Positions 1 through 8,059 of a stretch of 35,089 nucleotides of DNA are shown here, one piece after another. A program made the position numbers and the translations under genes. Within the stretch, counting starts at the first letter, position 1, and each line of letters begins with the position of its first letter. The stretch spans positions 1-35,089 of the forward strand of contig JAKUTS010000014.1 of the NCBI GenBank assembly GCA_022447925.1. Direction: 5' to 3'. The notes beneath the pieces are model-generated. The model saw nothing but the letters and a program-made list of their open reading frames with translations, did no database searches and was not told the origin of the DNA. The stretch comes from SAR202 cluster bacterium. Lineage in GTDB: Bacteria; Chloroflexota; Dehalococcoidia; Lucifugimonadales; UBA2962.

Positions 1-1
1 A

Positions 2-1126
2 GATAATATAGATGAAGCCTACGAGCTTCTTTCCACACAAGATTCGACAGTGGCAGTATTAATAAATTATTCACAATCATCAAAAAAGCCTAACCTTTCT
101 ACTAAATTAGATATAAAGCCATTAAAGCCGTTAGATTCTAGTGTGATTGGAGCAGCAGTAATCGGAACAGGTGAATTTTCTAAAGCTATTACTTTGCCTG
201 TTATTCGCGCAAGTAATGATTTCAATTTAATCGGGGTAGCAAATCGAACTGGTCATACAGCAGAACATGCTGCACGAGTATTCGGTGCAAGCTACGCAAC
301 TACCGATAGTAAAACATTGTTTAAGGATGAATCTGTACAAGCAATTTGGATAAACACTGCTCATGATAGCCATGCGAGCTTAGCGATTGAAGCAATTAAT
401 TCCGGTAAACATGTCTTTCTTGAAAAGCCGATAGCCCTGAATCTAAAAGATGCTCGGAAAGTTCTCGATGCTTCTTTGGAATCAGATACTCAATTGATGT
501 TGGGATTTAACAGACGGTTTGCTCCAGCATCACTATACGCATCAACCGTCTCGAAAGAGTCTCAAAGCGCAAAGCACATAATTTACAGAGTACGGGGCGA
601 TTCCATACCAGAAAACCATTGGCTCAATGATGATGAAATAGGAGGAGGAAGATTGCTCGGAGAAGCAGTCCATTTCTTAGACTGGATGACTTGGATAATA
701 GACAAAGAGCCGATAAGTGTGCAAGCAACCCAATCCGGTAGTGATCTCAATAGCTTTAGTGTCACATTGTCTTATGCAGATGGAAGCTTAGGCACACTAG
801 TGTATTCAATGATGGGGTCTCCCGACATGCAAAAGGAAAGTATTGACATATTAATGGGTAATACGACCTTAGTGATCGATAATTTCGAAAAGGTTAAGGT
901 TTGTAAAAAAGGTAAAAGAGATAAATATTTGAAATTAAGTGGCAAAGGACATAAAGAACAACTTGTAGCATTTCAAAAATCCATCAACACAGGAACTCGA
1001 GCTCACCCCAACGCCTCGGATGGTGTAAGGGCCACAGCTTGTGCGATTGCTGCTTTGAAATCGATTAACAATGGTTCCTCGGAAATATTAGATCCGTCCT
1101 TTTGGGCAATAAAAGAATCCTCATGA
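2..1126 (+). CDS. Bi-domain oxidoreductase, 3' part (end of zinc-type dehydrogenase domain + Gfo/Idh/MocA domain), partial at 5' end
   Basis: The frame is open from base 2, so the gene enters from outside the window. A GTG at base 50 could be read as a start, but the residues before it (DEAYELLS, then VAVLINY) look like the final strand of a medium-chain zinc dehydrogenase domain. After a short linker comes a Gfo/Idh/MocA Rossmann domain beginning AAVIGTGEFS, with the family EKP motif (FLEKPIAL) and a later GFNRRF segment. Fusions of these two domains are known from polysaccharide and lipopolysaccharide gene clusters, where they probably oxidise or reduce a nucleotide sugar or related intermediate. 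The substrate cannot be told from sequence. The stop codon overlaps the next gene's start (ATGA at 1123-1126), so the two are translationally coupled and the epimerase neighbour supports a sugar pathway. Family call is firm; the fusion call rests on about 16 residues of the first domain. Confidence 0.8.
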   Translation, partial: DNIDEAYELLSTQDSTVAVLINYSQSSKKPNLSTKLDIKPLKPLDSSVIGAAVIGTGEFSKAITLPVIRASNDFNLIGVANRTGHTAEHAARVFGASYATTDSKTLFKDESVQAIWINTAHDSHASLAIEAINSGKHVFLEKPIALNLKDARKVLDASLESDTQLMLGFNRRFAPASLYASTVSKESQSAKHIIYRVRGDSIPENHWLNDDEIGGGRLLGEAVHFLDWMTWIIDKEPISVQATQSGSDLNSFSVTLSYADGSLGTLVYSMMGSPDMQKESIDILMGNTTLVIDNFEKVKVCKKGKRDKYLKLSGKGHKEQLVAFQKSINTGTRAHPNASDGVRATACAIAALKSINNGSSEILDPSFWAIKESS

Positions 1127-2127
1127 AAACATATATCGTAACTGGCTGTGCAGGAATGATCGGTTGGCGTGTAACCGAATTACTTATTAGCAATGGAGCG
1201 AATGTTCTTGGGATTGATGACTTAAATCAAGCTTATGACAATCGAATTAAAATTTGGCGCCTTTCAGAACTTAAAAAACATCCGGGTTTTGAATTTTATG
1301 AAAGTGATATTACTCAATTAGAGACACTAAATAGCATATTCGATAAACAGTCCAAGGCCAAAAGTTTTGACGGATTAATCCACCTAGCCGCCAGAGCTGG
1401 AGTTCGCCAATCCATACTAGATCCAAGGGATTATTATTCTGTTAATTTGAACGGAACACTAAACTTGTTAGAGGCCTGTAAGGATTTAAATGTAGCAAAG
1501 TTTGTCCTTGCTTCTACTTCTAGCATATACGGTGATGGAACCTCTTCATTATCTAGTGATAATCGACTATCAGAAGATTTGAGAACTGATAACCCAATAT
1601 CACCTTATGCTGCTTCAAAAAAAGCAGCTGAAGTATGTGCATACACTTTCCACCACCTATATGGGATAGATGTTTCAGTCCTTAGATACTTTACAGTGTA
1701 CGGCCCTGCAGGTCGCCCAGACATGAGTCTTTTTAGATTTGTGCAGAAAATCTATGAGGGCTGGCCGATTACAGTTTTTGGCGATGGCACACAATCAAGA
1801 GACTTTACTTATGTTGATGATATTGCCAGAGGTACTGTCGCATCTTTAAAACAACTTGACTTCGAGACAATAAATTTGGGTTCAGGAATACCGATAGTGC
1901 TTTTAGATGCAATCAAAATTATTGAGGCAGTCATCGGAAAGAAAGCGATAATTACCAATGAACCTGCTCACCCTACTGATGTAAAAGAGACTTGGGCCGA
2001 TAATTCAAAAGCACAGGAAATACTTAATTGGTCGCCTGAAGTTAGCTTCGAAAATGGCATCAAAGAATTGGTGGATTGGTACGAGAAAAACCAAACCTGG
2101 GCACGTGAACTAAACTCGGTTTCCTAA
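1123..2127 (+). CDS. NAD-dependent nucleotide-sugar epimerase/dehydratase (extended SDR)
   Basis: A 334-residue extended short-chain dehydrogenase/reductase. The N-terminus has the NAD-binding glycine motif TGCAGMIG at residues 7-14. A STSSIYG segment precedes the catalytic pair Y162 and K166 (YAASK). The RYFTVYGP and SRDFTYVDD segments are typical of UDP-glucuronate or UDP-glucose 4-epimerase relatives. The likely reaction is epimerisation or dehydration of a nucleotide sugar in the cytoplasm; the exact sugar is not resolved. I chose the ATG at 1123 because it forms an ATGA overlap with the upstream stop and starts right at the first beta strand. A TTG at 1102 would add seven unneeded residues. 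With the upstream bi-domain oxidoreductase it probably closes a surface-polysaccharide operon extending to the left of the window. Confidence 0.88.
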   Translation: MKTYIVTGCAGMIGWRVTELLISNGANVLGIDDLNQAYDNRIKIWRLSELKKHPGFEFYESDITQLETLNSIFDKQSKAKSFDGLIHLAARAGVRQSILDPRDYYSVNLNGTLNLLEACKDLNVAKFVLASTSSIYGDGTSSLSSDNRLSEDLRTDNPISPYAASKKAAEVCAYTFHHLYGIDVSVLRYFTVYGPAGRPDMSLFRFVQKIYEGWPITVFGDGTQSRDFTYVDDIARGTVASLKQLDFETINLGSGIPIVLLDAIKIIEAVIGKKAIITNEPAHPTDVKETWADNSKAQEILNWSPEVSFENGIKELVDWYEKNQTWARELNSVS

Positions 2128-2143
2128 TTTAATTTCATTTCAA

Positions 2144-2149
2144 TATAAT
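2144..2149 (+). promoter_or_regulatory. Candidate -10 box upstream of the HNH endonuclease gene
   Basis: A perfect TATAAT lies in the 57-base gap between the epimerase and the HNH gene. The hexamer 17 bases upstream (TTCCTA) matches TTGACA at only three positions, so this is a weak candidate. It would place transcription start near 2156, about 30 bases before the coding start. Confidence 0.35.
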
Positions 2150-2184
2150 GGGCATCAGGTTATGCTTCTATTATTAAGGTCAGT

Positions 2185-3147
2185 TTGGTTGAGATGAATA
2201 TGAAACAAATGGCGCTTATCGCCAATTCAACGCATGAACTTGAATATCGACTTGATGTTTTTAAAAGAATACCCGGAGACAAAATGCCCAAGTCGGTCAG
2301 CCCTGAAGATCTCAGGAAATTAGGTATTTACGCCGGGGCAGCCGGTTTTTGGTTGGATAAAAGCCGAACTAAAACCATGACAGACGATGGTGCGGGTGTC
2401 ACAGTGTCCGCTTTAGTAACCGGTAAGTCTTACGAGAATGATTTCGATAGCGACGGCGTGATATATGAGTATCCGCAATCAAAACGACCTTCAGCCTATG
2501 ATCAATCTAGGATCCAAGCGACTAAAACAGCGGCTATCCTTAAGCTTCCAATTTTCGTTGTAATAAAGCCAACATCTAATTCAACAAACCGAGATGTTTT
2601 CTTAGGCTGGATTGAAGCTTGGGATGATATTTCGAAATTATTTCTTATTAGTTTTGGATTCGAGGCTCCTAAAGAAATTCCAAATGGAACTGATAATGAT
2701 GATGATCCATTCACGTTTACTTCTTCAAATAGATTGCTTGATGCGAAATCCAAAAATATCAGAAACCGTAAATTTCGCTTCAAAATTATGAGAAGGTACA
2801 AGAAAGTATGCATGTTATGTGACATAAAGATTACTGAGTTATTGACTGCAACCCATATACGACCACCAAGTAAGCTTGGATCAGATGACGTTAGAAATGG
2901 GTTATTACTTTGCAATCTTCACGATAGGGCTTTTACACAAGGATTATTCAGTATTAACCCTTCAACTTATGAAATTACATGCCGTAATGGTGGACCAGAT
3001 AAAAATGAGTTAAATATAATTAATCCGGACCTATCAAATCTGCCACGAAAACCACATCCTAAAGCTTTAAGCTGGCATTGGGACCAATGGCTGTCCAAAA
3101 ATAGGTTATCGGCTTCGACCGATGGAGAAAATAAAAATGGAAAATAA
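2185..3147 (+). CDS. HNH endonuclease with SRA-like N-terminal domain, putative modification-dependent restriction enzyme
   Basis: A 320-residue protein. The C-terminal HNH domain is clear: C209 and C212, then H224 in an ATHIRPP segment, N238, C243 and H246 (NGLLLC, then NLHDRAF). This gives a zinc-bound beta-beta-alpha-metal nuclease fold. The N-terminal part (about 45-160) has a pattern like SRA/YDG modified-base readers: GIYAGAAGFW, a central GVTVSALVTGKSYENDF segment, GVIYEYPQ, then LPIFVVI. SRA-HNH proteins cleave DNA carrying methylated or hydroxymethylated cytosine, so a defence role is plausible; the SRA assignment is by pattern only. No methyltransferase lies beside it, as expected for a type IV-like enzyme. 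The start is uncertain: TTG at 2185 has AAGG five bases upstream, while ATG at 2194 or 2200 would remove up to five residues. It slightly overlaps msrA. Confidence 0.72.
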   Translation: MVEMNMKQMALIANSTHELEYRLDVFKRIPGDKMPKSVSPEDLRKLGIYAGAAGFWLDKSRTKTMTDDGAGVTVSALVTGKSYENDFDSDGVIYEYPQSKRPSAYDQSRIQATKTAAILKLPIFVVIKPTSNSTNRDVFLGWIEAWDDISKLFLISFGFEAPKEIPNGTDNDDDPFTFTSSNRLLDAKSKNIRNRKFRFKIMRRYKKVCMLCDIKITELLTATHIRPPSKLGSDDVRNGLLLCNLHDRAFTQGLFSINPSTYEITCRNGGPDKNELNIINPDLSNLPRKPHPKALSWHWDQWLSKNRLSASTDGENKNGK

Positions 3148-3688
3148 CAATATAGAATTAGCGACGCTAGGAGGCGGTTGCTTCTGGTGCCTAGAAGCAG
3201 TTTATGAGCAGGTAAATGGAGTAGATAAAGTTGTTTCTGGTTATTCCGGTGGTAGCCTAGAAAACCCAACTTATGAACAAGTGTGCTCAGAAACCACCGG
3301 CCATGCCGAGGTGGTTCAAGTAACTTTCAATACACAAGTAATATCCTATGACAAAATTTTACGGATATTTTTTGCTATTCACGACCCAACCACGTTAAAC
3401 CGGCAAGGATATGACATTGGTTCTTCATATAGGTCTGTTATTTTTTATCATTCAGAGGAACAAAAGAACACTAGTGAAGCAATAATGAAAGAGTTGGATA
3501 ATGGAGACATTTGGGACAATCCGATAGTAACTGAAATAAAACCATTAGATGTTTTTTATGTTGCTGAAGGATACCATCAAAATTACTACCAAAATAACAA
3601 ATTTCAACCTTATTGCCAGGGTATTATATCGCCAAAATTAGCAAAGTTCAGAAAAGAATATTTGAGCGACCTAAAATCTGGTAATTAA
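3137..3688 (+). CDS. msrA: Peptide-methionine (S)-S-oxide reductase MsrA
   Basis: MsrA reduces the S-epimer of methionine sulfoxide in proteins and free methionine, using thioredoxin. The signature GGGCFWC holds the catalytic Cys near the N-terminus. GYSGG, TGHAEVV, HDPTTLNRQG, DIGSSYRS and AEGYHQNYY follow in the usual order. Full length is about 183 residues, normal for the family. The ATG at 3137 is preferred because GGAG sits eight bases before it; an in-frame ATG at 3122 lacks a ribosome site. The start lies inside the end of the HNH gene (11-base overlap), so the two are probably co-transcribed. The stop is 11 bases from the convergent DUF805 gene, with no visible terminator between them. 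The active residue is Cys, not selenocysteine, although SelB is encoded in this window. Confidence 0.95.
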   Translation: MENNNIELATLGGGCFWCLEAVYEQVNGVDKVVSGYSGGSLENPTYEQVCSETTGHAEVVQVTFNTQVISYDKILRIFFAIHDPTTLNRQGYDIGSSYRSVIFYHSEEQKNTSEAIMKELDNGDIWDNPIVTEIKPLDVFYVAEGYHQNYYQNNKFQPYCQGIISPKLAKFRKEYLSDLKSGN

Positions 3689-3699
3689 CTTAAAGCTGT

Positions 3700-4302
3700 C
3701 TAATAAGCTTTACGAGGATCTTCTCCATATTTGTTCGAGCCATCATCACCTTGGCGGACATACAAGTAAATTAATAAAACGACAACAATTAATGTAAATA
3801 ATACTAAGATAGAGATCGCTGTGCCATAAAAAGCCCAATTATGTAAATCAGCAATCCAGGACACCAAAGCTATAATTATCCCTATGGCAACCGGTAAAAG
3901 CCAAAGTAGTTGCCACCAACCACTTTTATTAATATCGTGAAGCCTTCTAGTAGCCAGAGAGATTGATGGGATTAAAAGTGCCAGGCCAAGTAATGTCCCA
4001 AATATGCTTGGTAAACCGGTAACTGCGTCTACAATTGAACCAACTATCTGTATAGCAACATTAAAAAGCTGCCACCACCAAAATTCTGCGCGGGTCGATC
4101 TACCTCTAAAAACAAAATAATTGTTGAATCCTTTTTTTATTGCTTCTTGAAAACTCACCATTGGCAAAGAGTCAGATTCAAATTGGCGAGAAACTTCCTC
4201 AGATATAATTGATTCCGATTTCGGTCTCTCGACTGCTAAACCGCAACTTCCACAAAATTTTGCTTCGTCAGAGAGTGAATTATTGCATTTTGGACATATC
4301 AT
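3700..4302 (-). CDS. Zinc-ribbon DUF805 membrane protein
   Basis: A 200-residue protein. The N-terminus is a zinc ribbon (C3, C6, C17, C20; CxxC-x10-CxxC). After a linker rich in Ser and Glu comes a DUF805 domain: the start FNNYFVFRGRSTRAEFWWW, several membrane segments (roughly residues 75-125 and 130-190), the RRLHDINKSGWW signature, and the closing GSNKYGEDPR. DUF805 proteins are inner-membrane proteins of unknown biochemical role, and the zinc-ribbon fusion is common. The gene starts nine bases after the stop of the large lipoprotein on the same strand and is probably its co-transcribed partner. No function is claimed. Confidence 0.85.
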   Translation of the reverse strand: MICPKCNNSLSDEAKFCGSCGLAVERPKSESIISEEVSRQFESDSLPMVSFQEAIKKGFNNYFVFRGRSTRAEFWWWQLFNVAIQIVGSIVDAVTGLPSIFGTLLGLALLIPSISLATRRLHDINKSGWWQLLWLLPVAIGIIIALVSWIADLHNWAFYGTAISILVLFTLIVVVLLIYLYVRQGDDGSNKYGEDPRKAY

Positions 4303-4311
4303 GTAATTAGA

Positions 4312-7185
4312 TTACTTTGTTGGTTTAAACGCTAGCATACGGGTAGAAAACTTAAATTCTCCAACCCATAAGTGTGATCCATCCCAATCAACAGAATTAG
4401 CCATTTTTATTGAATTAGCATCTTTTGTTCCCTGCCCATCGCCTAAGGTCACTGTGGGACTCATTGCTGACAATGCATCCTCTATTGAATCCCAGCCGAC
4501 GACTTTATTATCACCCTGCAAAGTAATGAAAAACCCTATATCAGTCAAAGCAGCACTTTGAGGAAATCCAGTATATCCCGGGATAATACGTAAATTACCA
4601 GTTTCCAATTCAGTAAATTTAATTGCTTTTACACTAGAACCAGCAGCTGGATAAGCAGCGATTACCAACCATTCATTATCCGCATCTAACCGACCGGGGC
4701 TCTGTGACATATCAAACTGGTACTTTGGTTCGTCATCTTTACTTGGTATGCCTTCCCAAACCCAGACCTTATTCAGCTGAGAGCTAGACAATGCAAAATA
4801 AGTTCCATTATATGCAACGCCTCTTAAGTCCTGTAACTGAATGGATCCAATGTTGCCATCTATTTCAATCTCAGGTAATTCACCACTTCCATCAAAATTT
4901 TCCCAGCCATATATTCCTTTTTTACCGGCTAAAAACACAGTATCTTCGTACACGGAAATATCCCATGGGGAATTTTCAAAACTCCGATAAAACAGATCCG
5001 GTACTGCTCCAGATTCTCCAGGTATTTTATTCCAAACTGATAGAGATCCGTCGAAGTCAGATGATATGAATAAACGTTTTCCATTTGAACCTGGCACGCC
5101 GTTTTGGATAAGCCAGTTTTCGTAATATGGATTTACATCAGGGGTTGTGGCGCCTAATGACCAGTCAGGTTTTTGGTCTGGACCATCAGGTAATTGATCG
5201 TAGACGGACACCCTACCTCCGTTGTACTCGACTATAAACAGCTTCCCATCGACATATTCTGCATCGTTTCCATCACCGCCTAGCCATCTGTGACCTACTC
5301 CCGGCAAAGCTTCACGTTTATTGCTCGAAGCCTCCTCGGTAGTCCTTGGAAGCTGATCCCACCAAGCCAGACTTTCGCCGCCTTGCTGTATTGCAATTAA
5401 CTTTTCTCCAATAATTGTTCCACCAACCCATCCAGACAAACAGGCATCCGGCGCTTGATTAGTCTTGGTTGGCCAAGTTGCCCAAATATGGCTACCTGCT
5501 CCGTCACCACATTCTGTCTTACTATTCTCGTCACCAGTCAAAATGTATTCCCCATTCGAAACAATCATTCTTGGAGTCCCCATTCCAGCATACTTAATAT
5601 GCAGATCCGGCTGAACAGAAGCTGACGAAGGGAACGCATTCCAAATAATAAGTTTGTTGCCATTATCTCCACCATCTGTAACCGCGACAACAAGCTTTTC
5701 ACCGTCAGTCCAAACTCCCCAAGGCCATGCTTTTTGGGCATTTATCAGTGAATTGATATCAATTGCAAAATTTGCTGCTTGCCCTGATTTCGATGGGAAA
5801 GAAGTCCATACAAGAATTCTATGATTATCGGAATCGGCTACTAAAACTTTACCGTCAGGAGACATAGTTACTTGGCCGGGAAAGTCTAAGCCATCTAATC
5901 CCTTTCCCTCTAACTGAGTTTCAAAATTAGGCTGTCCTAAAACCAAATCGGGGTCGACATTACTCGATGGGATAGATGTCCATATTAAAACTCTGTTATT
6001 GTTTCTGTCAGTTACCGCTAACCGCTTACCGTCAGATGCTATTGAAACTGGATGATTAAATAGAGATGGTCCTCCAGATTTATTAAAACCATACCCGGAC
6101 AACCATAGTGAAGCATCTTGCCCCGAGGTAAAAGATGTCATTGTAGTTGGTTCAGCCTCAACATACACTGATGATTGCTTTTTCAAAGTCAAGGAGTAAT
6201 GTCCATCCTGATCGTTTTGCGGCCCATAGTCAGTCTGTCCCTCACCTCCATCAGGAGAATCATGTTGGCCGCCTCCCGGAGCAGATGACAAAAGAATTTC
6301 TACGTCAGCCTCCACTGCCAGGAGGCATAATGCTGCTGCGTCATGAATGCTACCAGTAATTGCATCATGATCATTTAGTATGTCCATGTCAATCGACCTG
6401 ATTAAACACATCTCGAAACCTGGAGGCCAAGGGATACGGCGTGTCAAAACATCATGAGTTAAATTCGATGGATACATTTGAACTGCTAATGCTATGTCAC
6501 CCTGATGTTGATCTATGTTTAGGTCTTCAGATTCACGATCCATTTCTTCCGAAGGTCTATCTCGTTCATCACTTTCTGATCGACGATCATCATCTGGTGC
6601 CCCATCCGGTTCAGGTCCTCTTCCAACTGATTCTGAAAACATTAAAGAACTTGGATCAATGTCGAGTATCAAAAGACACATAGCTGCTGCATCATGCATA
6701 GGAATCGAAAAAGATCTGGCATCTCGCAAGGAATTCATGTCTATTCCCGATCGGCTCAAACACATATCAAATCCTCGGGGCCAAGCTCTAGGATCTGTAA
6801 GTAACTGCTGAGTTAAATCAAAAGGGTACCTTTGCTGAGCTAAGGCCAAATCGTCTTTCTGGTCTGATTCTGGAACAGGATCAGAAACTCCCATCTCTGC
6901 CTGATCAATAGCCTGTGATTCCTCAACAACGTTGGTGTCGACAGCTTGCTCAGAGCTGACTGATTCCTGTGCTTCGACAACATCAGTGTTAGCAGACTGA
7001 GTTTCGGTCTCTGTTTCTGCAATATCAGACGTATCGCTGGTGGAATCTTTCTGAGAATCATTTGAATCAGAAACTTCCGTCTGAGATTCAACCTGCGGCT
7101 CGCTAGCCGGAGTTGACCCTGCGCATGCAAATAAACTGAGAATAGTAAACAGGGTAAAAGTGTAGAAGAATATTCTTAGAATTAT
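4312..7185 (-). CDS. Large secreted lipoprotein: acidic linker, two copies of a ~70-residue domain, NHL-like beta-propeller; non-standard start
   Basis: The first ATG (6894) would give 860 residues with no export signal. The same frame runs open 97 codons further upstream and encodes a textbook lipoprotein signal: Arg, a hydrophobic run ending LSLFAC, then a Ser/Thr/Asp/Glu/Gln-rich linker. No ATG, GTG or TTG exists in that part. The best start is ATA at 7185-7183, five bases after an AGAGG ribosome site; ATT at 7182 is an alternative. The total is then about 957 residues. After the linker come two related segments (6852-6655 and 6501-6295) sharing YP..LT, PWP.GF.MCL.RS, IDM and HDAAA.CLL, then a C-terminal beta-propeller with NHL-like blades (RLAVTDRNNNRVLIW, VLVADSDNHRILVW). 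Such surface propellers usually bind partners or ligands. The role is unknown. It sits 25 bases downstream of tRNA-Asn and upstream of the DUF805 gene. Confidence 0.8.
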   Translation of the reverse strand: MILRIFFYTFTLFTILSLFACAGSTPASEPQVESQTEVSDSNDSQKDSTSDTSDIAETETETQSANTDVVEAQESVSSEQAVDTNVVEESQAIDQAEMGVSDPVPESDQKDDLALAQQRYPFDLTQQLLTDPRAWPRGFDMCLSRSGIDMNSLRDARSFSIPMHDAAAMCLLILDIDPSSLMFSESVGRGPEPDGAPDDDRRSESDERDRPSEEMDRESEDLNIDQHQGDIALAVQMYPSNLTHDVLTRRIPWPPGFEMCLIRSIDMDILNDHDAITGSIHDAAALCLLAVEADVEILLSSAPGGGQHDSPDGGEGQTDYGPQNDQDGHYSLTLKKQSSVYVEAEPTTMTSFTSGQDASLWLSGYGFNKSGGPSLFNHPVSIASDGKRLAVTDRNNNRVLIWTSIPSSNVDPDLVLGQPNFETQLEGKGLDGLDFPGQVTMSPDGKVLVADSDNHRILVWTSFPSKSGQAANFAIDINSLINAQKAWPWGVWTDGEKLVVAVTDGGDNGNKLIIWNAFPSSASVQPDLHIKYAGMGTPRMIVSNGEYILTGDENSKTECGDGAGSHIWATWPTKTNQAPDACLSGWVGGTIIGEKLIAIQQGGESLAWWDQLPRTTEEASSNKREALPGVGHRWLGGDGNDAEYVDGKLFIVEYNGGRVSVYDQLPDGPDQKPDWSLGATTPDVNPYYENWLIQNGVPGSNGKRLFISSDFDGSLSVWNKIPGESGAVPDLFYRSFENSPWDISVYEDTVFLAGKKGIYGWENFDGSGELPEIEIDGNIGSIQLQDLRGVAYNGTYFALSSSQLNKVWVWEGIPSKDDEPKYQFDMSQSPGRLDADNEWLVIAAYPAAGSSVKAIKFTELETGNLRIIPGYTGFPQSAALTDIGFFITLQGDNKVVGWDSIEDALSAMSPTVTLGDGQGTKDANSIKMANSVDWDGSHLWVGEFKFSTRMLAFKPTK
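6295..6501 (-). repeat. Second copy of duplicated ~70-residue domain inside the lipoprotein
   Basis: Carries DIALAVQMYPSNLT, WPPGFEMCLIRS, SIDM and IHDAAALCLL, parallel to the first copy at 6655-6852. The copies are separated by a highly charged Asp/Glu/Arg/Ser-rich linker. I do not recognise the domain family. Confidence 0.8.
6655..6852 (-). repeat. First copy of duplicated ~70-residue domain inside the lipoprotein
   Basis: Translated on the minus strand, this segment carries DLALAQQRYPFDLT, WPRGFDMCLSRS, GIDM and MHDAAAMCLL. The second copy at 6295-6501 carries the same order of motifs. Each copy has two Cys (in MCL and CLL contexts). The DNA has diverged, so this is a protein-level duplication. 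Confidence 0.8.
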
Positions 7186-7210
7186 GTAAACCTCTTTTTC
7201 TTATAAATAG

Positions 7211-7285
7211 TGGCTCCGCAGGTAAGATTCGAACTTACGACCGGTCGGTTAACAGCCGACTGCTCTACCACTGAGCTACTGCGGA
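7211..7285 (-). tRNA. tRNA-Asn (anticodon GTT)
   Basis: On the minus strand the molecule starts TCCGCAG and ends CTGCGGA followed by GCCA, giving a full seven-pair acceptor stem with an encoded CCA. The D arm is GCTC/GAGC. The anticodon arm is GTCGG, loop CTGTTAA, CCGAC, so the anticodon is GTT (Asn). The T arm is GTAAG, loop TTCGAAT, CTTAC. All stems pair. Confidence 0.97.
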
Positions 7286-7331
7286 ATAAATGCACATTAA
7301 TAATGCTCAGGATTCATTATGATTAACGAAA

Positions 7332-7360
7332 ATTATACCATCAGATATTAGTCTACCCAA
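7332..7360 (-). promoter_or_regulatory. Promoter for tRNA-Asn (extended -10)
   Basis: On the minus strand: TTGGGT (7360-7355), 17-base spacer, then TATAAT (7337-7332) preceded by TGG, which makes an extended -10 (TGnTATAAT). Transcription would start near 7325, about 40 bases before the tRNA, and may read on into the lipoprotein gene. The -35 box overlaps the end of the upstream VTT gene. Confidence 0.7.
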
Positions 7361-7947
7361 GGCAACGCTTGAATACCATAGTAGCAGGAATAAGCGACTA
7401 TTAATCCTTTAAGAATCTTCCCTACAAACACTATTAAGAAAAACTTTTTTACAGGATATTTTGTTGCGCCGGCAGCTATACCGACAATATCAAATAAAGG
7501 ATTTGGAATAATTGACACGATGAATATTACCAATCCCCCTCTTTTCTCCATCCAATTCTTAACCCATCGATATACCCTGCTTTTATCTAAAAGGCCTTTA
7601 CCCCCGAACCCAACGGCATAGCCTGTAACTTCTCCAATTGTTTCGCCGATAGCCGCCAATAATCCCAATGTAAACGGATTTAATATCGCACTAACTGTGC
7701 ATAGCGAAATTAGACCAGGCACAGGAAGCACCATAGAAGCGCTACCAAGTAAGCTTAGGAAAAATACCCCGGGATAACCAACCGTGCTTAAACCGCTCGC
7801 GACATCTTTTAAAAAGTATGCCCCTACAACCATTCCAATACCAAGTAATAAAAAGGCAACTTGGACGTATCGGTTACTCGTGAAGTTATCACTTAAGTAA
7901 ACCCGACTAAAAAACCTGCTGGCAGCGTCCCAAGATAAAGTTTTCAT
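7348..7947 (-). CDS. VTT/DedA-like (SNARE-associated) integral membrane protein
   Basis: A 199-residue protein with a short polar N-terminus, a membrane segment around residues 28-47, and a VTT-type core. In the core, a hydrophobic stretch with LPVPGLISLCTVSAILNPF is followed by a Gly-rich segment (GETIGEVTGYAVGFGGKG), a basic amphipathic part, then PNPLFDIVGIAAGATKYP and a last membrane helix. The G.t.g..~gY..G and PNP..D..g..aG patterns are typical of DedA/TVP38/TMEM64 relatives, several of which are lipid scramblases or support undecaprenyl phosphate recycling. The substrate here is not known. It is transcribed away from clpC's 3' end on the same strand; 109 bases separate them and hold an AT-rich inverted repeat. 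Its final codons overlap the tRNA promoter. Confidence 0.8.
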   Translation of the reverse strand: MKTLSWDAASRFFSRVYLSDNFTSNRYVQVAFLLLGIGMVVGAYFLKDVASGLSTVGYPGVFFLSLLGSASMVLPVPGLISLCTVSAILNPFTLGLLAAIGETIGEVTGYAVGFGGKGLLDKSRVYRWVKNWMEKRGGLVIFIVSIIPNPLFDIVGIAAGATKYPVKKFFLIVFVGKILKGLIVAYSCYYGIQALPWVD

Positions 7948-8012
7948 TAAATAAATATGGCCTTAAAACTTGATCAGGTGGTCATTCTATTGCAATCACC
8001 AACAGAAACACA

Positions 8013-8059
8013 TAACTATTAATTTTTAAAAGTTAATTTTATTTAAATTAGAATAGTTA
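8013..8059 (-). terminator. AT-rich inverted repeat at the clpC 3' end (possible weak terminator)
   Basis: TAACTATT (8013-8020) and AATAGTTA (8052-8059) are perfect inverted arms. Inside them AATTT (8021-8025) can pair with AAATT, leaving a small bulge. The right arm contains the clpC stop codon. The stem has almost no G-C pairs, so it is a weak terminator at best. Confidence 0.35.

Noticed and set aside
2502-2915. A 137-codon minus-strand frame across the HNH gene
   Set aside because: It is antisense to HNH coding sequence with no domain pattern of its own.
6840-7130. A 96-codon minus-strand reading frame rich in Arg and Leu
   Set aside because: It lies in another frame over the N-terminal linker of the lipoprotein, which has a clear lipobox and linker composition. 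It has no recognisable domain and is a shadow.
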